A DNA stretch of 64,000 nucleotides from Bacteroidales bacterium (GTDB taxonomy: Bacteria; Bacteroidota; Bacteroidia; Bacteroidales; WCHB1-69): the NCBI GenBank assembly GCA_016288655.1, contig JAEEKX010000022.1:119693-183692 (forward strand), read 5' to 3'. Below the pieces are notes generated by a model. It did not search any database. It was not told the origin of the DNA and saw nothing but the letters and a program-made list of their open reading frames with translations. Shown here one piece after another: positions 34,289-44,322 of the stretch (its first letter is position 1; each line of letters opens with the position of its first letter). Both the position numbers and the translations under genes were made by a program.

Positions 34289-36133
34289 TTATTCAACTGA
34301 TACGGACTTGGCGAGGTTGCGGGGCTTATCAACGTTGCAACCTCGCAACACGGCCACATGATAGGCCAGCAGTTGGAGCGGAACGCACGAGATGAGCGGG
34401 GTGAGCAGTTCGGCTGTCGCGGGGATCTCGATGCAGGCGTCCGACATCTCCTTGACCAGTTCGTCGCCGCGGGTGACCACGGAGATGATCTTGCCCTTGC
34501 GGGCCTTGACTTCCTGGATGTTGCTCACAGTCTTCTCGTATGTCTCCTGCTCCGTGGCCAGCACCACTACGGGCATCTCCTCGTCAATGAGGGCGATGGG
34601 GCCGTGCTTCATCTCCGCCGACGGATAACCTTCGGCATGGATATAGGATATCTCCTTGAGTTTGAGCGCACCTTCGAGGGCGACGGGGAAGTTGATGCCA
34701 CGCCCGAGGTAGATGGCGTTGCGCTTATCCACGAAACTCTTGGCAATTTCACGGATCTGGTCGTTGAGTTTGAGGGTCTCCCCCACCTTGGCGGGAATCT
34801 CTTCCAAGTCATTGACTAATTGGTGGTATTCGGCGATAGCGATGTTGCCTTTCTTGCGTGCGAGGCAGAGAGCCATCAGCGTGAGCACGGTGACCTGGGC
34901 GGTGAAGGCCTTGGTGGAGGCGACACCGATCTCGGGGCCAGCGTGGGTATATGAGCCGGCGTGGGTCTCGCGGGCCAACGTGGAACCGACCACGTTGCAG
35001 ATGCCAATGACGGTGGCGCCGCGGCTCTTCGCCAACTCCACGGCGGCGATGGTGTCGGCGGTCTCGCCGGATTGCGAGATGGCAATGACGACGTCGTCTT
35101 CATAGATGATGGGATTGCGGTAGCGGAACTCAGAGGCGTACTCCACCTCCACAGGTACCCGCACCAGACTCTCAAAGAGATACTCGGCAACTGTGGCAGC
35201 GTGCCACGAGGTGCCGCAAGCCACCATGATGAAACGCCGGGCGTTCATCATCTTGGTCTCGTATTCTATGATGCCGCCGAGCGAGACGACATCTTTCTTC
35301 ACATTGAGACGTCCCCTCATGCTGTCCTTGATGGCCTTGGGCTGCTCAAAGATCTCCTTGAGCATGTAATGCTCGAAGCCGCCCTTTTCGAGTTGGTCAA
35401 GGTTGAGTTCCAACTTCTGCAGATAGGGGCGCTTTTTGCCTTTTTCATTGATGTTCCTGATTTCCAGTTTCTTACCGGGAATGGCAACGGCCACATCGCC
35501 ATCTTCGAGATAGACCACCCGCTTCGTGTACTCAACGATGGGCGCGCCATCGGAGCCAGCGAAGTACTCGTTGTCGCCCACGCCGATGAGAAGCGGACTG
35601 CCTTTCTTGGCGAGGATGAGCTGGTCGGGATTGTCAGCAGAAAGGATGGCGAGGGCGTATGTGCCCACGACGCCAGAAAGCGCGATGCGAACAGCCTCGG
35701 GCAGCGGAACATCCTCCTTCTTGAATATGTCCTCGATGAGATGGACGAGCACTTCTGTGTCCGTGTTGCTGCGGAAGGTGTAGCCACGGCTGATCAGCTC
35801 CTGCTTCAGTACCAGGTAGTTTTCTACGATGCCGTTGTGGATGAGCGCGATCTTGCCATCGTCGGAAAGGTGGGGATGGGCATTCTGCTCGCTCGGCTCG
35901 CCGTGGGTGGCCCAACGGGTATGGCCGATGCCGGTGTGGGCGGAGACATTCTTCCCCGAGCACAGATCGTCCAGGTCAGCGACACGCCCGCGGCATTTGT
36001 ACAACGCGATGCCATCGGGCTGGCTGAGGGCCACGCCAGCGCTGTCGTATCCTCTATACTCCAAACGTGTAAGTCCTTTAATCAAAATCGGGTAGGCCTC
36101 TTTGCCTCCCGTATAAGCTACGATTCCACACAT
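34289..36133 (-). CDS. glmS: Glutamine--fructose-6-phosphate aminotransferase (isomerizing)
   Basis: GlmS makes glucosamine-6-phosphate, the entry to peptidoglycan and LPS amino sugars. The N-terminal nucleophile Cys is at residue 2 (MCGIVAYTGG). The glutaminase domain is followed by two SIS domains (YASEFRYRN, SQSGETADTIAAVELAKSRG). The C-terminus NLAKSVSVE is the usual end. The length of 614 aa is normal. DUF4270 and GT5 genes upstream are the usual Bacteroidota neighbourhood. Confidence 0.97.
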   Translation of the reverse strand: MCGIVAYTGGKEAYPILIKGLTRLEYRGYDSAGVALSQPDGIALYKCRGRVADLDDLCSGKNVSAHTGIGHTRWATHGEPSEQNAHPHLSDDGKIALIHNGIVENYLVLKQELISRGYTFRSNTDTEVLVHLIEDIFKKEDVPLPEAVRIALSGVVGTYALAILSADNPDQLILAKKGSPLLIGVGDNEYFAGSDGAPIVEYTKRVVYLEDGDVAVAIPGKKLEIRNINEKGKKRPYLQKLELNLDQLEKGGFEHYMLKEIFEQPKAIKDSMRGRLNVKKDVVSLGGIIEYETKMMNARRFIMVACGTSWHAATVAEYLFESLVRVPVEVEYASEFRYRNPIIYEDDVVIAISQSGETADTIAAVELAKSRGATVIGICNVVGSTLARETHAGSYTHAGPEIGVASTKAFTAQVTVLTLMALCLARKKGNIAIAEYHQLVNDLEEIPAKVGETLKLNDQIREIAKSFVDKRNAIYLGRGINFPVALEGALKLKEISYIHAEGYPSAEMKHGPIALIDEEMPVVVLATEQETYEKTVSNIQEVKARKGKIISVVTRGDELVKEMSDACIEIPATAELLTPLISCVPLQLLAYHVAVLRGCNVDKPRNLAKSVSVE

Positions 36134-36199
36134 GATTCTGGTTTTGGTTAATGGTTGGGATTATCGAATGATAAAAGATTTGCATCAACCTGCAAATCA

Positions 36200-37501
36200 T
36201 TAATATTCAGTATAATATACTTCGAGCCGGAAATGATCGGCGAAGTCGGGATCCGTCCCGCGGAACACCAGCCGGTTGCCTCGGATGCCAGCGCCCGCAA
36301 CCACAATGTTCAGTCCGCCGTCCTCCGTGCCTTTCAGCAACTGCTGGACGTAATTGGTGATTCTAAAACGATACTCCGCCGTCTTCTCGTCATAGATGCC
36401 CCCAAAGTAGTTGGAGGAGGTATAACTTGCGTCATCCGGAGTGTAGTAGGTGCTGAGGCCGTCTTTCGAGACCACCTGCAGGGATAGGTTGAAGGGCTGG
36501 AAGAAGTACTCCTCGTCGGTGGAGATGTTGGTGAGTACCAGTTCCGCCCGATTGATGACGACATTCCTGCCCGCAAAGGCGGAGACGATGGAATCCGTCT
36601 TCACATGCGTCTTCACGCCGGCAGTGGCTTGCAGGTAAAGCGTCTCCTCACCCAGGTCTTGGTTGCCGTTGATGACCTGGCTGCGGAAGTCCAGAGAGGC
36701 GGAAGTATAGTCATGAGTGTAAAAATTATATCGCGTACAGTTGCTGCTGACGGGGAACGTATATTTCTTGTGTTCCCTGTCAACGGTGTAATAGAGGGTG
36801 ATGCCGGAGGTGGCAGAGGTGAGGCTGATGTAACAGAGGTTTCCCGTGGCGTTGTTGTGCGCCTCCGCCTGCACGCAAAGTCCGTAGAAGGCGTTTTGGA
36901 AAGCCGTGGTTGTGGCAAGGTCCGACTTGTTGAGGGTGAGCAATTTCCGACCGAAGTTGTCAGCAAGGCGCAACGACAAGTGCGGTGCGGTAGAGGCGGT
37001 GTCGTGGACGACACGAGTGGTCGGACGGGGCAAGATGTAGTTGTTCACATAGCAGAGGTTGCCGCCCATGACGTCGGGTTGGTTGTCGCAGTCGTAGTAC
37101 TGCTCCTTGTCGAGCGGCGCGGAGAGTTCCTGCACGTTGAAACGGATGCCGGAGAGGGTGTCGCCGAAATAGCCGGCATACTGGAGGTTGAGCACGACGG
37201 AGTCGAGCACGGCCTGTTTGGGAAAGAGGGTGTTGGTACCCGACACGTCGAACTGGGTGCAGAAGCCGGCGCGGGTCTTGCCGAACACGGGATCCATGAT
37301 CTCGCCCACGACGTTGTTGAGCAGGTTCTTGGTGTTGATGGAGTCCTGCAGAAGGGAGTATGCGGTGATGGGGACTTCGGTGAATTCCGCCCCCAGGATA
37401 TCTTCGTCCTGCAGGTTCAGGCCGATGACATCAATCTCTTTTTTGCAGCCGCAAGCGAGCAGCGCCAGAGCGAGCGCGAAGATGGTGCAACGATGTGTCA
37501 T
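36200..37501 (-). CDS. DUF4270 lipoprotein
   Basis: A 433 aa lipoprotein (signal MTHRCTIFALALALLACGC, lipobox ACGC) with a beta-rich body. The N-terminal mature region IDVIGLNLQDEDILGAEFTE and VFGKTRAGFCTQF match DUF4270, a conserved Bacteroidota surface or periplasmic family. It lies between glmS and the GT5 gene, 9 bases from the latter. Function unknown. Confidence 0.85.
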   Translation of the reverse strand: MTHRCTIFALALALLACGCKKEIDVIGLNLQDEDILGAEFTEVPITAYSLLQDSINTKNLLNNVVGEIMDPVFGKTRAGFCTQFDVSGTNTLFPKQAVLDSVVLNLQYAGYFGDTLSGIRFNVQELSAPLDKEQYYDCDNQPDVMGGNLCYVNNYILPRPTTRVVHDTASTAPHLSLRLADNFGRKLLTLNKSDLATTTAFQNAFYGLCVQAEAHNNATGNLCYISLTSATSGITLYYTVDREHKKYTFPVSSNCTRYNFYTHDYTSASLDFRSQVINGNQDLGEETLYLQATAGVKTHVKTDSIVSAFAGRNVVINRAELVLTNISTDEEYFFQPFNLSLQVVSKDGLSTYYTPDDASYTSSNYFGGIYDEKTAEYRFRITNYVQQLLKGTEDGGLNIVVAGAGIRGNRLVFRGTDPDFADHFRLEVYYTEY

Positions 37502-37510
37502 AATGGTGGT

Positions 37511-38335
37511 TTAGAAAGTGGAGGGCTGTTGTGTCATCAACTGGTCGTAGAAGGCCTCGTACTGGTCAACAAAGTCAGGACCGTCAGGATGAGTCATGTG
37601 CGGGAGCGGCGAGGCGGCGATTTTCTCGGCGATGCCCGCGTCGATGTCGGGATGGGAGGAGACGACGGCGTCCGAGAACTCCATCGCCTTGGTCATCAGT
37701 TCGGGATAGCCGGCGTTTTCCAGACCGTCCACGAACTTCTCTTCAATGCCCGTGCCGACCAACTTCTTCAAGAATCCCGCGTCCAACTTATCCTCAAACT
37801 GGTCATTATAGACGGAAAAGACAATCCGCGTATCCTGGAAGTGAGGGTCGTCCTTGTAGCAGGTCTTGATGAAAAGCGGCACCATTGAAGTGATCCAGCC
37901 GTGGCAGTGGATGATGTCGGGCGCCCAGCCCAGTTTGCGAACCGTCTCGATCACCCCCTTGGCGAAGAAGATCATTCGCTCGTCATTGTCGGGAAAGAAA
38001 GCGCCTTCAGGACTGAAATAGAGTTGCTTACGTTTGAAATAGTCATCACTGTCGATGAAGTAGATCTGCATGCGCACCACTTGCAAGGAAGCCACCTTGA
38101 TGATCAGCGGGTGGTCGGAGTTGTCCAGAATGATATTCTGCCCCGACAGGCGGATCACCTCATGGAGCTGGTTCTTCCGCTCGTTGATACATCCGAATTT
38201 GGGCATGAACGTGCGAATTTCATTGTCACGCTCTTGGATGCCCTGGGGAAGGTACCGACAAATATGCGAGACGTAACTCTCTGGTAAATAAGGGAAAATC
38301 TCCGGTGCTACATACAAAATCCTCTTTTTCGCCAT
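37511..38335 (-). CDS. GT5-like glycogen/starch synthase, N-terminal domain only
   Basis: The 274 aa protein covers only the N-terminal Rossmann half of a GT5 glycogen synthase: RILYVAPEIFPYLPESYVSH, IIHCHGWITSMVPL and TRIVFSVYNDQFEDKL match this part. The C-terminal half with the second catalytic lobe (EXXXXXXXE) is missing and no frameshift is visible. Similar short forms occur in other Bacteroidales next to DUF4270 and glmS. It may be non-catalytic or need a partner. A TACTTTTG box (38354-38361) lies upstream. Confidence 0.8.
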   Translation of the reverse strand: MAKKRILYVAPEIFPYLPESYVSHICRYLPQGIQERDNEIRTFMPKFGCINERKNQLHEVIRLSGQNIILDNSDHPLIIKVASLQVVRMQIYFIDSDDYFKRKQLYFSPEGAFFPDNDERMIFFAKGVIETVRKLGWAPDIIHCHGWITSMVPLFIKTCYKDDPHFQDTRIVFSVYNDQFEDKLDAGFLKKLVGTGIEEKFVDGLENAGYPELMTKAMEFSDAVVSSHPDIDAGIAEKIAASPLPHMTHPDGPDFVDQYEAFYDQLMTQQPSTF

Positions 38336-38353
38336 AAGCTATAAATTTGTTTG

Positions 38354-38361
38354 CAAAAGTA
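38354..38361 (-). promoter_or_regulatory. -7 promoter box (TACTTTTG) for the GT5 gene
   Basis: TACTTTTG on the minus strand, 18 bases before the ATG. The 124 bases to the next gene's promoter on the plus strand (38485-38492) are AT-rich and carry no gene. Confidence 0.45.
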
Positions 38362-38484
38362 CAAAATTATTTTTTATAATCCTCATCTTTACAAAATTAT
38401 TTTTAAATAAATGAGGGCTTGAAGTAAGACGAAAAATAAATTCACATCGCTGCCTTCTGATGGTGTTTTATATTAAAAAAAATG

Positions 38485-38492
38485 TAAATTTG
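38485..38492 (+). promoter_or_regulatory. -7 promoter box (TAAATTTG) for the M16 protease
   Basis: TAAATTTG followed by CAGCCG, 22 bases before the ATG. No clear TTTG at -33. Confidence 0.5.
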
Positions 38493-38514
38493 CAGCCGAA
38501 AAAAAAGAGAAAAC

Positions 38515-41442
38515 ATGAAGAGACTTCTTTCCTTGCTGACGCTTGCCGTTTTCTGCGTCGTTTTCGCATTCGCGCAGACAACCCGCCACTACGAAACGGT
38601 TGACGGAGACCCCTTCGGCACAAAAATCTACACCCTCGACAACGGACTCAAAGTCTATATGTCCGTTTACAAGGACGCGCCGCGCATCCAGACCTACGTC
38701 GCAGTGCGCGTGGGCAGCAAGAACGACCCCGCGGAGACCACCGGCCTGGCGCACTACCTGGAGCACCTGATGTTCAAGGGCACCGACAAGATCGGAACCA
38801 TGGACTGGGAGCACGAGAGGCCGCTGCTGGAGGAGATCGAACGGCAGTTTGAGGTCTATCGCAGCGAGACCGACCCTGACCGCCGCACCGCCATCTACCA
38901 CGTCATCGACAGTCTGTCGTACGTCGCCAGCGGCTACGCCATCCCCAACGAGTACGTCAAACTCATGAAACTCCTCGGCTCAAAGGGCACCAACGCCTGG
39001 ACCTCCAACGACAACACCGTCTATGTGGAGGACATCCCCTCCAACCAACTCGACAACTGGGCACGCATCCAGGGCGAGCGCTTCGGCAACCATGTCTTCC
39101 GCCTCTTCCACACTGAGTTGGAGACCGTTTATGAGGAAAAGAACCGTTCGCTCACGAGCGACAGCCGCAAGGCCAGCGAGGCCATGCTCGCCGCCCTCTT
39201 CCCCGGGCATCCCTACGGCACGCAGACAACTCTCGGCACCTCCGACCACCTCAAGAACCCGTCGCTCACCAACATCGGCAGATTCGTCGATACCTACTAC
39301 GTACCCAATAACATGGCCATCATCTTAGCGGGCGACTTCGACCCCGACGAGGCGGTCGCCTCCATTGAGAAGTACTTCGGACAACTGCCGGCCAAGCCCC
39401 TCCCCGCCCCCGTCGCCATGCCCGCCGCCACACGGCAGCCGATGCCCGCCGGCCAACGCATCCAGGTCGATGTCACTGGACTTGAGGCGCCCTTCGTGAA
39501 CCTCGCCTTCCGCATCGGCAAGCCCGCCAACGCGAAGGAGATGGCTCTGCTCGACATGCTCGACTACGTGCTCAGCAACGGCAAGTGCGGCCTCATCGAC
39601 CTCAACATCAACCAGAAACAACTCACCGACGGCTGCTCATCCTATCCCTACGGACTGTGCGACAACTCCGCCTTCGTCCTCCGTGGCCGTCCCAAGAACG
39701 GACAGTCGCTGGAAGATGTGGAGGAACTTCTCTTACAGCAACTTCAATTAGTTTGCAAGGGTGATTTCGATGACGCGCTGCTGAGCGGCGCCTGCAACAA
39801 CATGCGCCGTCGCGAGATGAGCCAACTGGAGAGCAACAGCGCCCGCGCCTCCAAGCTCCTCGGCTCTTTCACCGACGCCATCCCATGGAAAGAGGCCTGT
39901 AAGTCGCAGGAGACCTACGCGAAAATCACCAAGGAAGATGTGGTGAAATTCGCCAACGAATACTTCGCCAACGCCGGCTATGTCGCTGTTTACAAGCATC
40001 AAGGCACCCCCGAAGAGGTTAACACCGTCGTCAAGCCGCCCATCACACCCATCCAAGTCAACCGTGACGCCGAATCGGAGTTCTTCCAATCCGTGAAGAA
40101 AACGCCGGTCAAGGAAATCGTCCCCGTATTCCCCGATTTCGACAAGCAGATTCAGACCATCTCGCTCGATAAGAAGGGCAATGCCCCCATCCTTTGCGTC
40201 AAGAACGTGGAGAACCAGACCTTCAGTTTGCAAATCGTATTCCAAGAGGGCGAGTTGACGCGGCGCGAAATGCCCATCGCCACCTCGCTTGTGGATTACT
40301 TAGGCACTGATAAACTGAGCGCCGAGGAGGTGAAGAAGCAGTTCTACCAGATGGCCTGCAGTTTCAATGTCAATTGCGGCGATGAAGAGAGTTACATCCA
40401 CCTTTCCGGCCTCAGCGAGAACTTCGAGCCGGCGCTGAATCTGGCACTTCAAGTACTGCGCACGGGTACGGTGGAGGAAAAGGTGTTCAAGGAGATGATC
40501 GAGTCGCGCATCAAGCACATGGAGGATGCCAAGAGCAACCAGGAGCAGGTGCTTTCTGCCCTGCGCATCTACGGCGAATACGGACCAGAACTGGTGAATT
40601 ACTCCATGAATCCCGCCGAACTTCGCGGGATGAGCGCATCGCAGGCCCTCGACGACCTCCACCACCTGCTGAAGTGCATGCCCGAGTTCCGCTACTACGG
40701 ACCGCTGACGCCCAAACAGGTGAAGAAGTCGCTGGCCCTATACTACACGCTGCCCCAAGAGGACGCCACCTCCAACATGGCCGCCGAGTTCGAGAACCAG
40801 CCCGTGACCGAGAACATCGTGCTTTTCGTCCCCTACGACGCCAAGCAGGCGCGGTTGGTCACCTACTCCCGCGGACCGCAGTACGACCGAGAAATGATGC
40901 CCATCGTCACCATGTACAACCAATACTTCGGCGGCGGGATGAACGCCATCGTCTTCCAAGAGATGAGGGAAAAGCGCTCCCTCGCCTACACCGCCCAATC
41001 CAGTTACATCATCTCCTCCAAGCCGATGGACTACACCTACAACTACTCCTTCATCGGCACCCAGAACGACAAGATCATCGACGCCTGGTTGGCTTTCGAC
41101 GAACTCTTCAACGACATGCCCGTGTCGGAGGCGGCTTTCGAACTGGCCAAGGAGAACGCCAAGACCAACATCGCCGCCACACGCACCACCAAGGGGCGGA
41201 TCATCGCCTCCTTCGTCACCAACCGCAGGTTCAACTTCAGTTACGACCGACAGAAATTCATCTACGAATCGTTGGACGGTCTCACACTGCAAGACGTCAT
41301 CGACTTCAACCACAGATACATCCAGAACCAGCCCAAGATCTACATGATTTTGGCCCGCGAGAAAGATGTCGATTTCGAGGCATTGGAGAAGAACTTCGGG
41401 CCAGTGAAACGCCTATCATTGGAGGAAATCTTCGGATATTAA
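38515..41442 (+). CDS. M16 (pitrilysin) family zinc peptidase
   Basis: A 975 aa exported double-domain peptidase. Signal peptide MKRLLSLLTLAVFCVVFAFAQ. The inverted zinc motif HYLEH is at residues 80-84, with the distal Glu in the following ELETVYEEKNRS segment. Four M16 modules are expected; the second half (about 500-970) has the inactive partner fold and lacks HxxEH, as in pitrilysin. Location should be periplasmic or outer membrane. Promoter box at 38485. Confidence 0.93.
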   Translation: MKRLLSLLTLAVFCVVFAFAQTTRHYETVDGDPFGTKIYTLDNGLKVYMSVYKDAPRIQTYVAVRVGSKNDPAETTGLAHYLEHLMFKGTDKIGTMDWEHERPLLEEIERQFEVYRSETDPDRRTAIYHVIDSLSYVASGYAIPNEYVKLMKLLGSKGTNAWTSNDNTVYVEDIPSNQLDNWARIQGERFGNHVFRLFHTELETVYEEKNRSLTSDSRKASEAMLAALFPGHPYGTQTTLGTSDHLKNPSLTNIGRFVDTYYVPNNMAIILAGDFDPDEAVASIEKYFGQLPAKPLPAPVAMPAATRQPMPAGQRIQVDVTGLEAPFVNLAFRIGKPANAKEMALLDMLDYVLSNGKCGLIDLNINQKQLTDGCSSYPYGLCDNSAFVLRGRPKNGQSLEDVEELLLQQLQLVCKGDFDDALLSGACNNMRRREMSQLESNSARASKLLGSFTDAIPWKEACKSQETYAKITKEDVVKFANEYFANAGYVAVYKHQGTPEEVNTVVKPPITPIQVNRDAESEFFQSVKKTPVKEIVPVFPDFDKQIQTISLDKKGNAPILCVKNVENQTFSLQIVFQEGELTRREMPIATSLVDYLGTDKLSAEEVKKQFYQMACSFNVNCGDEESYIHLSGLSENFEPALNLALQVLRTGTVEEKVFKEMIESRIKHMEDAKSNQEQVLSALRIYGEYGPELVNYSMNPAELRGMSASQALDDLHHLLKCMPEFRYYGPLTPKQVKKSLALYYTLPQEDATSNMAAEFENQPVTENIVLFVPYDAKQARLVTYSRGPQYDREMMPIVTMYNQYFGGGMNAIVFQEMREKRSLAYTAQSSYIISSKPMDYTYNYSFIGTQNDKIIDAWLAFDELFNDMPVSEAAFELAKENAKTNIAATRTTKGRIIASFVTNRRFNFSYDRQKFIYESLDGLTLQDVIDFNHRYIQNQPKIYMILAREKDVDFEALEKNFGPVKRLSLEEIFGY

Positions 41443-41485
41443 AAGTTCCAATTCATATATAAATCAATCAATTATCCCTTAAAAA

Positions 41486-42385
41486 ATGAAAAAGATCATC
41501 CCCCTTATCGCAGTTTTTTTCGCCATGGCCAACCTCCACGCGCAAAGCATTCCCAATGCCGGTTTCGAGCAGTGGAACAACGGGGAGGCCTCCAGTTGGG
41601 CGACCTCCTTCTCCTACAGCGGCATGCTCCTCAACTTCGAGTACCAGGCCGGCGAGCGCGCCACGGACGCCCATGACGGCAGTTATGCCATGAAAGTCCA
41701 CCCCTACGACCTTGACCTAACGATTGCCTCCTACACGCTTCCCGGACTATGCCACCTCGGTTATTTCAACACTGAAGCCGACATCATGTCCATCTTGGGC
41801 AACCTCACTGATATCTCCGCCATCATCAACGCGATGGTTTACGGCGGCATCAGCTGCAACCGCGTGCCTGAGAAGGTCACGGCATGGATCAAGTACATAC
41901 CCTCCGGCGACGATGCCATGTCGGTGACTGTTCAGTGCCTGCGCGACGACAACGTGGTGGCCGAAGGCACCTACAGCCGTGCCACCGCCACCAATGGCTA
42001 CGTGCAGATCGAGATACCTGTGACGGTGACCATGAACGACGATCCCACGACACTGAACGTCATCTTCAGCTGCGGGAAGACCGCGGGCTCGGAACTTTAT
42101 ATTGACGACGTGGACCTCGTGCTCAACAACATCGGCATCGACGAACCCTGCAACGCCATCTTCACCTTAGGGCCCAATCCGGCCAACGACGTGCTGAACA
42201 TCACTCCCACCCTGGGCGGAAGTTACCACTATCGTCTATACGATGCCAACGGAAAGACCGTGGCGGAGCAGGATGGAGTGGAGGGCACCGCAACCGTGAA
42301 CGTCGCCGGCCTTTCGCAAGGCGTCTATTTCCTGAAAGTCAGCAACAACGGATTATCGAGAACCGAGAAGGTCGTCATCCGATAG
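41486..42385 (+). CDS. T9SS-exported protein with PCMD-like domain
   Basis: A 299 aa protein with signal peptide MKKIIPLIAVFFAMANLHAQ. SIPNAGFEQWNNGEASSWAT and the beta pattern through DDVDLVLNN resemble the putative carbohydrate metabolism (PCMD)/jelly-roll domain of Bacteroidota surface proteins. The C-terminal part (LGPNPANDVLNI, YDANGKTVAEQ, SQGVYFLKV) is a type A T9SS sorting domain. Substrate or ligand unknown. Confidence 0.85.
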   Translation: MKKIIPLIAVFFAMANLHAQSIPNAGFEQWNNGEASSWATSFSYSGMLLNFEYQAGERATDAHDGSYAMKVHPYDLDLTIASYTLPGLCHLGYFNTEADIMSILGNLTDISAIINAMVYGGISCNRVPEKVTAWIKYIPSGDDAMSVTVQCLRDDNVVAEGTYSRATATNGYVQIEIPVTVTMNDDPTTLNVIFSCGKTAGSELYIDDVDLVLNNIGIDEPCNAIFTLGPNPANDVLNITPTLGGSYHYRLYDANGKTVAEQDGVEGTATVNVAGLSQGVYFLKVSNNGLSRTEKVVIR

Positions 42386-42473
42386 AATGCCGCATGTTCT
42401 CAATCCGTGAGTGACATTTCATTCAAAGACAAATTTTGTTTCAGATACATTTTTCAGTAAAAAAACACAAAAA

Positions 42474-42878
42474 ATGGAAGAAAATTATAACGAAGAGATT
42501 CAAGAACAGAGGGAAGTGCGTCCTGAAGAAGAGGTTCGCACAGAGGACTTTGAAGTCCAACCCATAGAGGAGGAAGCCCGTCCGGCACGTCTCCCGCGCA
42601 AGGAGAACCACTTGGTGGCCGGCATTGTCCTGACAGCGCTGTTCAGCGTCTTCGGACTGCCCACCCTCATCAACGCCTGCAAGTCTCTCATGCGTTGGCG
42701 CAGAGGCAATTATGACGCGGCCCTCCTCTCCGCACGTAAAGCCAGAAGGTGGATCGCCCCGGCCATCATCTTCGGCGTCATCATCACCATCGCTTACATA
42801 GTGTTCTATATCTGGTGGTTCCAAAGCGTGTACGACCTCTCCCTCATCCCCGAAACTCCGCAAAAGATGTACTACTAA
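42474..42878 (+). CDS. CD225/dispanin-family membrane protein
   Basis: A 134 aa protein with an acidic N-terminus (about 45 residues) and two membrane segments (ENHLVAGIVLTALFSVFGLP and IAPAIIFGVIITIAYIVFYI). The loop with NYDAALLSARKARRW is the CD225/interferon-induced transmembrane signature. I start at MEENYNEEI, because the upstream extension has no such character. The prmC start overlaps its stop (TAATG). Confidence 0.75.
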   Translation: MEENYNEEIQEQREVRPEEEVRTEDFEVQPIEEEARPARLPRKENHLVAGIVLTALFSVFGLPTLINACKSLMRWRRGNYDAALLSARKARRWIAPAIIFGVIITIAYIVFYIWWFQSVYDLSLIPETPQKMYY

Positions 42879-43720
42879 TGACCCGGGGCGAGTTCCGGCA
42901 GGAGTTCCTGTCCCGTCTCCAGACGCTCTACGATCCGCGCGAGGCCACTGCCATGCTCCGTTGGTATCTTCTTGACCGATGCGGGCTGGAGTATCATCTT
43001 TTTGTCTTGGATGCCGGAGTAGAAATGCCCGACAACATCAACTATCTTTCTGATTTACAACGCCTTGAAAACGGCGAACCATTGCAATATGTCGTGGGTT
43101 TCACCGAATTCCACGGACTGCGATTCCGCACTGATTCGCGCGCCCTCATCCCCCGTCCGGAAACGGAAGAGTTGGTGGATCTCATCTTGCGGGAGCAACG
43201 TCACTGTCCGGACCTGCGTGTGCTCGACATCGGCACGGGCTCGGGAGCCATCGCCATCACACTGGCGCACGAACTTCCCACGGCCCAAGTGGATGCCCTC
43301 GACATCAGCGCCGACGCGCTCGCATTGGCTAAGGAGAATGCGCAAGCCCTTCACGCCAATGTCAACTTCATCCACGCGGATATCCTGCGAATAAACTCAT
43401 TATCAAAGAAATACGATATCATTGTAAGCAATCCGCCCTACATTCCGGAAAGCAGACGTCCGTTGCTGCACCGCAACGTCACGGCGTTCGAGCCGGCAGT
43501 CGCACTCTTCGTACCCGACCGTTCTCCCCTCCTTTTTTACGAAAAAATCGCCGAACTCGCATCGAAAGCCATGACTCCGGGCGTGAAAGTCTATTTCGAG
43601 ACCTATGAGGATTTTCACCTCGAACTGACAGAGTTATTGAAGAGAAATAAATTTTTGGATATCAGATGTTTGGATGATATTTCGGGGAAACCACGCTTTG
43701 TGACTGCCCGTCGCGGTTAA
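42878..43720 (+). CDS. prmC: Peptide chain release factor N5-glutamine methyltransferase
   Basis: PrmC methylates the GGQ glutamine of RF1/RF2. The protein, 280 aa from MTRGEFRQEF, has the SAM-binding motif VLDIGTGSGAIAI and the catalytic NPPY motif (VSNPPYIPES). The start is chosen at the ATG that overlaps the upstream gene's TAA; a longer frame in the track would translate CD225-coding sequence. It converges with the LOG protein gene. Confidence 0.95.
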   Translation: MTRGEFRQEFLSRLQTLYDPREATAMLRWYLLDRCGLEYHLFVLDAGVEMPDNINYLSDLQRLENGEPLQYVVGFTEFHGLRFRTDSRALIPRPETEELVDLILREQRHCPDLRVLDIGTGSGAIAITLAHELPTAQVDALDISADALALAKENAQALHANVNFIHADILRINSLSKKYDIIVSNPPYIPESRRPLLHRNVTAFEPAVALFVPDRSPLLFYEKIAELASKAMTPGVKVYFETYEDFHLELTELLKRNKFLDIRCLDDISGKPRFVTARRG

Positions 43721-44322
43721 TTCTTTCCCGAACGCGTATGTTTATCCAACCACTCCTGGTCGTTCGGATAGACGTATTTTTCCAATTTCTCGAACACCTC
43801 TTCCGGAGACGCGGCCACCAACAGCAGTCCATGATGGAAAGGCCGCAGAAAACCCTCGTTCAAAAAGATTTCCAACTGTTTCAGCAGCGGATCATAATAA
43901 CCGAAAGCGTCGAGGATAACGACTGGCTTGTGGTGCAGACCGAGTTGTGCATCTGTCAGTATCTCAAATAGTTCGTCCATGGTGCCGAAAGATCCTGGCA
44001 GGGCGACGAAAGCATCGGCCAGCCGCTCCAGCGTCTGTTTCCGCTCGCTCATCGACTTCACCCAAATCATTTGGGAAATGTTGTTGGCGACCACCACGTC
44101 ATCCACGAAGATCTCGGGCATCACACCGATCACACGCCCCTTTTCTTCCAGCGCTGCTTCCGCAGCGGCCCGCATCAGACCCAATTTGGCCCCGCCGTAG
44201 TATAGGGTCAAACCGCGTTGCGCACACAATCGGCCGAAATCCTCAGCCAGTTGACAAAATTTCGGGTCTTTTCCATCCGAAGAACCGCAGAACAGAGCCA
44301 AAGACCGGCACATTTCAGACAT
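43717..44322 (-). CDS. LOG family protein (TIGR00730-type)
   Basis: A 201 aa protein of the lysine-decarboxylase-like/LOG family, often cytokinin riboside 5'-monophosphate phosphoribohydrolase. The N-terminus LALFCGSSDGKDPKF and LYYGGAKLGLMRAA are conserved. The signature loop reads PGSFGTMDELFE where the consensus is PGGxGTxxE, so one Gly is Ser. An ATG at codon 4 is an alternative start. Confidence 0.8.
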   Translation of the reverse strand: MSEMCRSLALFCGSSDGKDPKFCQLAEDFGRLCAQRGLTLYYGGAKLGLMRAAAEAALEEKGRVIGVMPEIFVDDVVVANNISQMIWVKSMSERKQTLERLADAFVALPGSFGTMDELFEILTDAQLGLHHKPVVILDAFGYYDPLLKQLEIFLNEGFLRPFHHGLLLVAASPEEVFEKLEKYVYPNDQEWLDKHTRSGKN

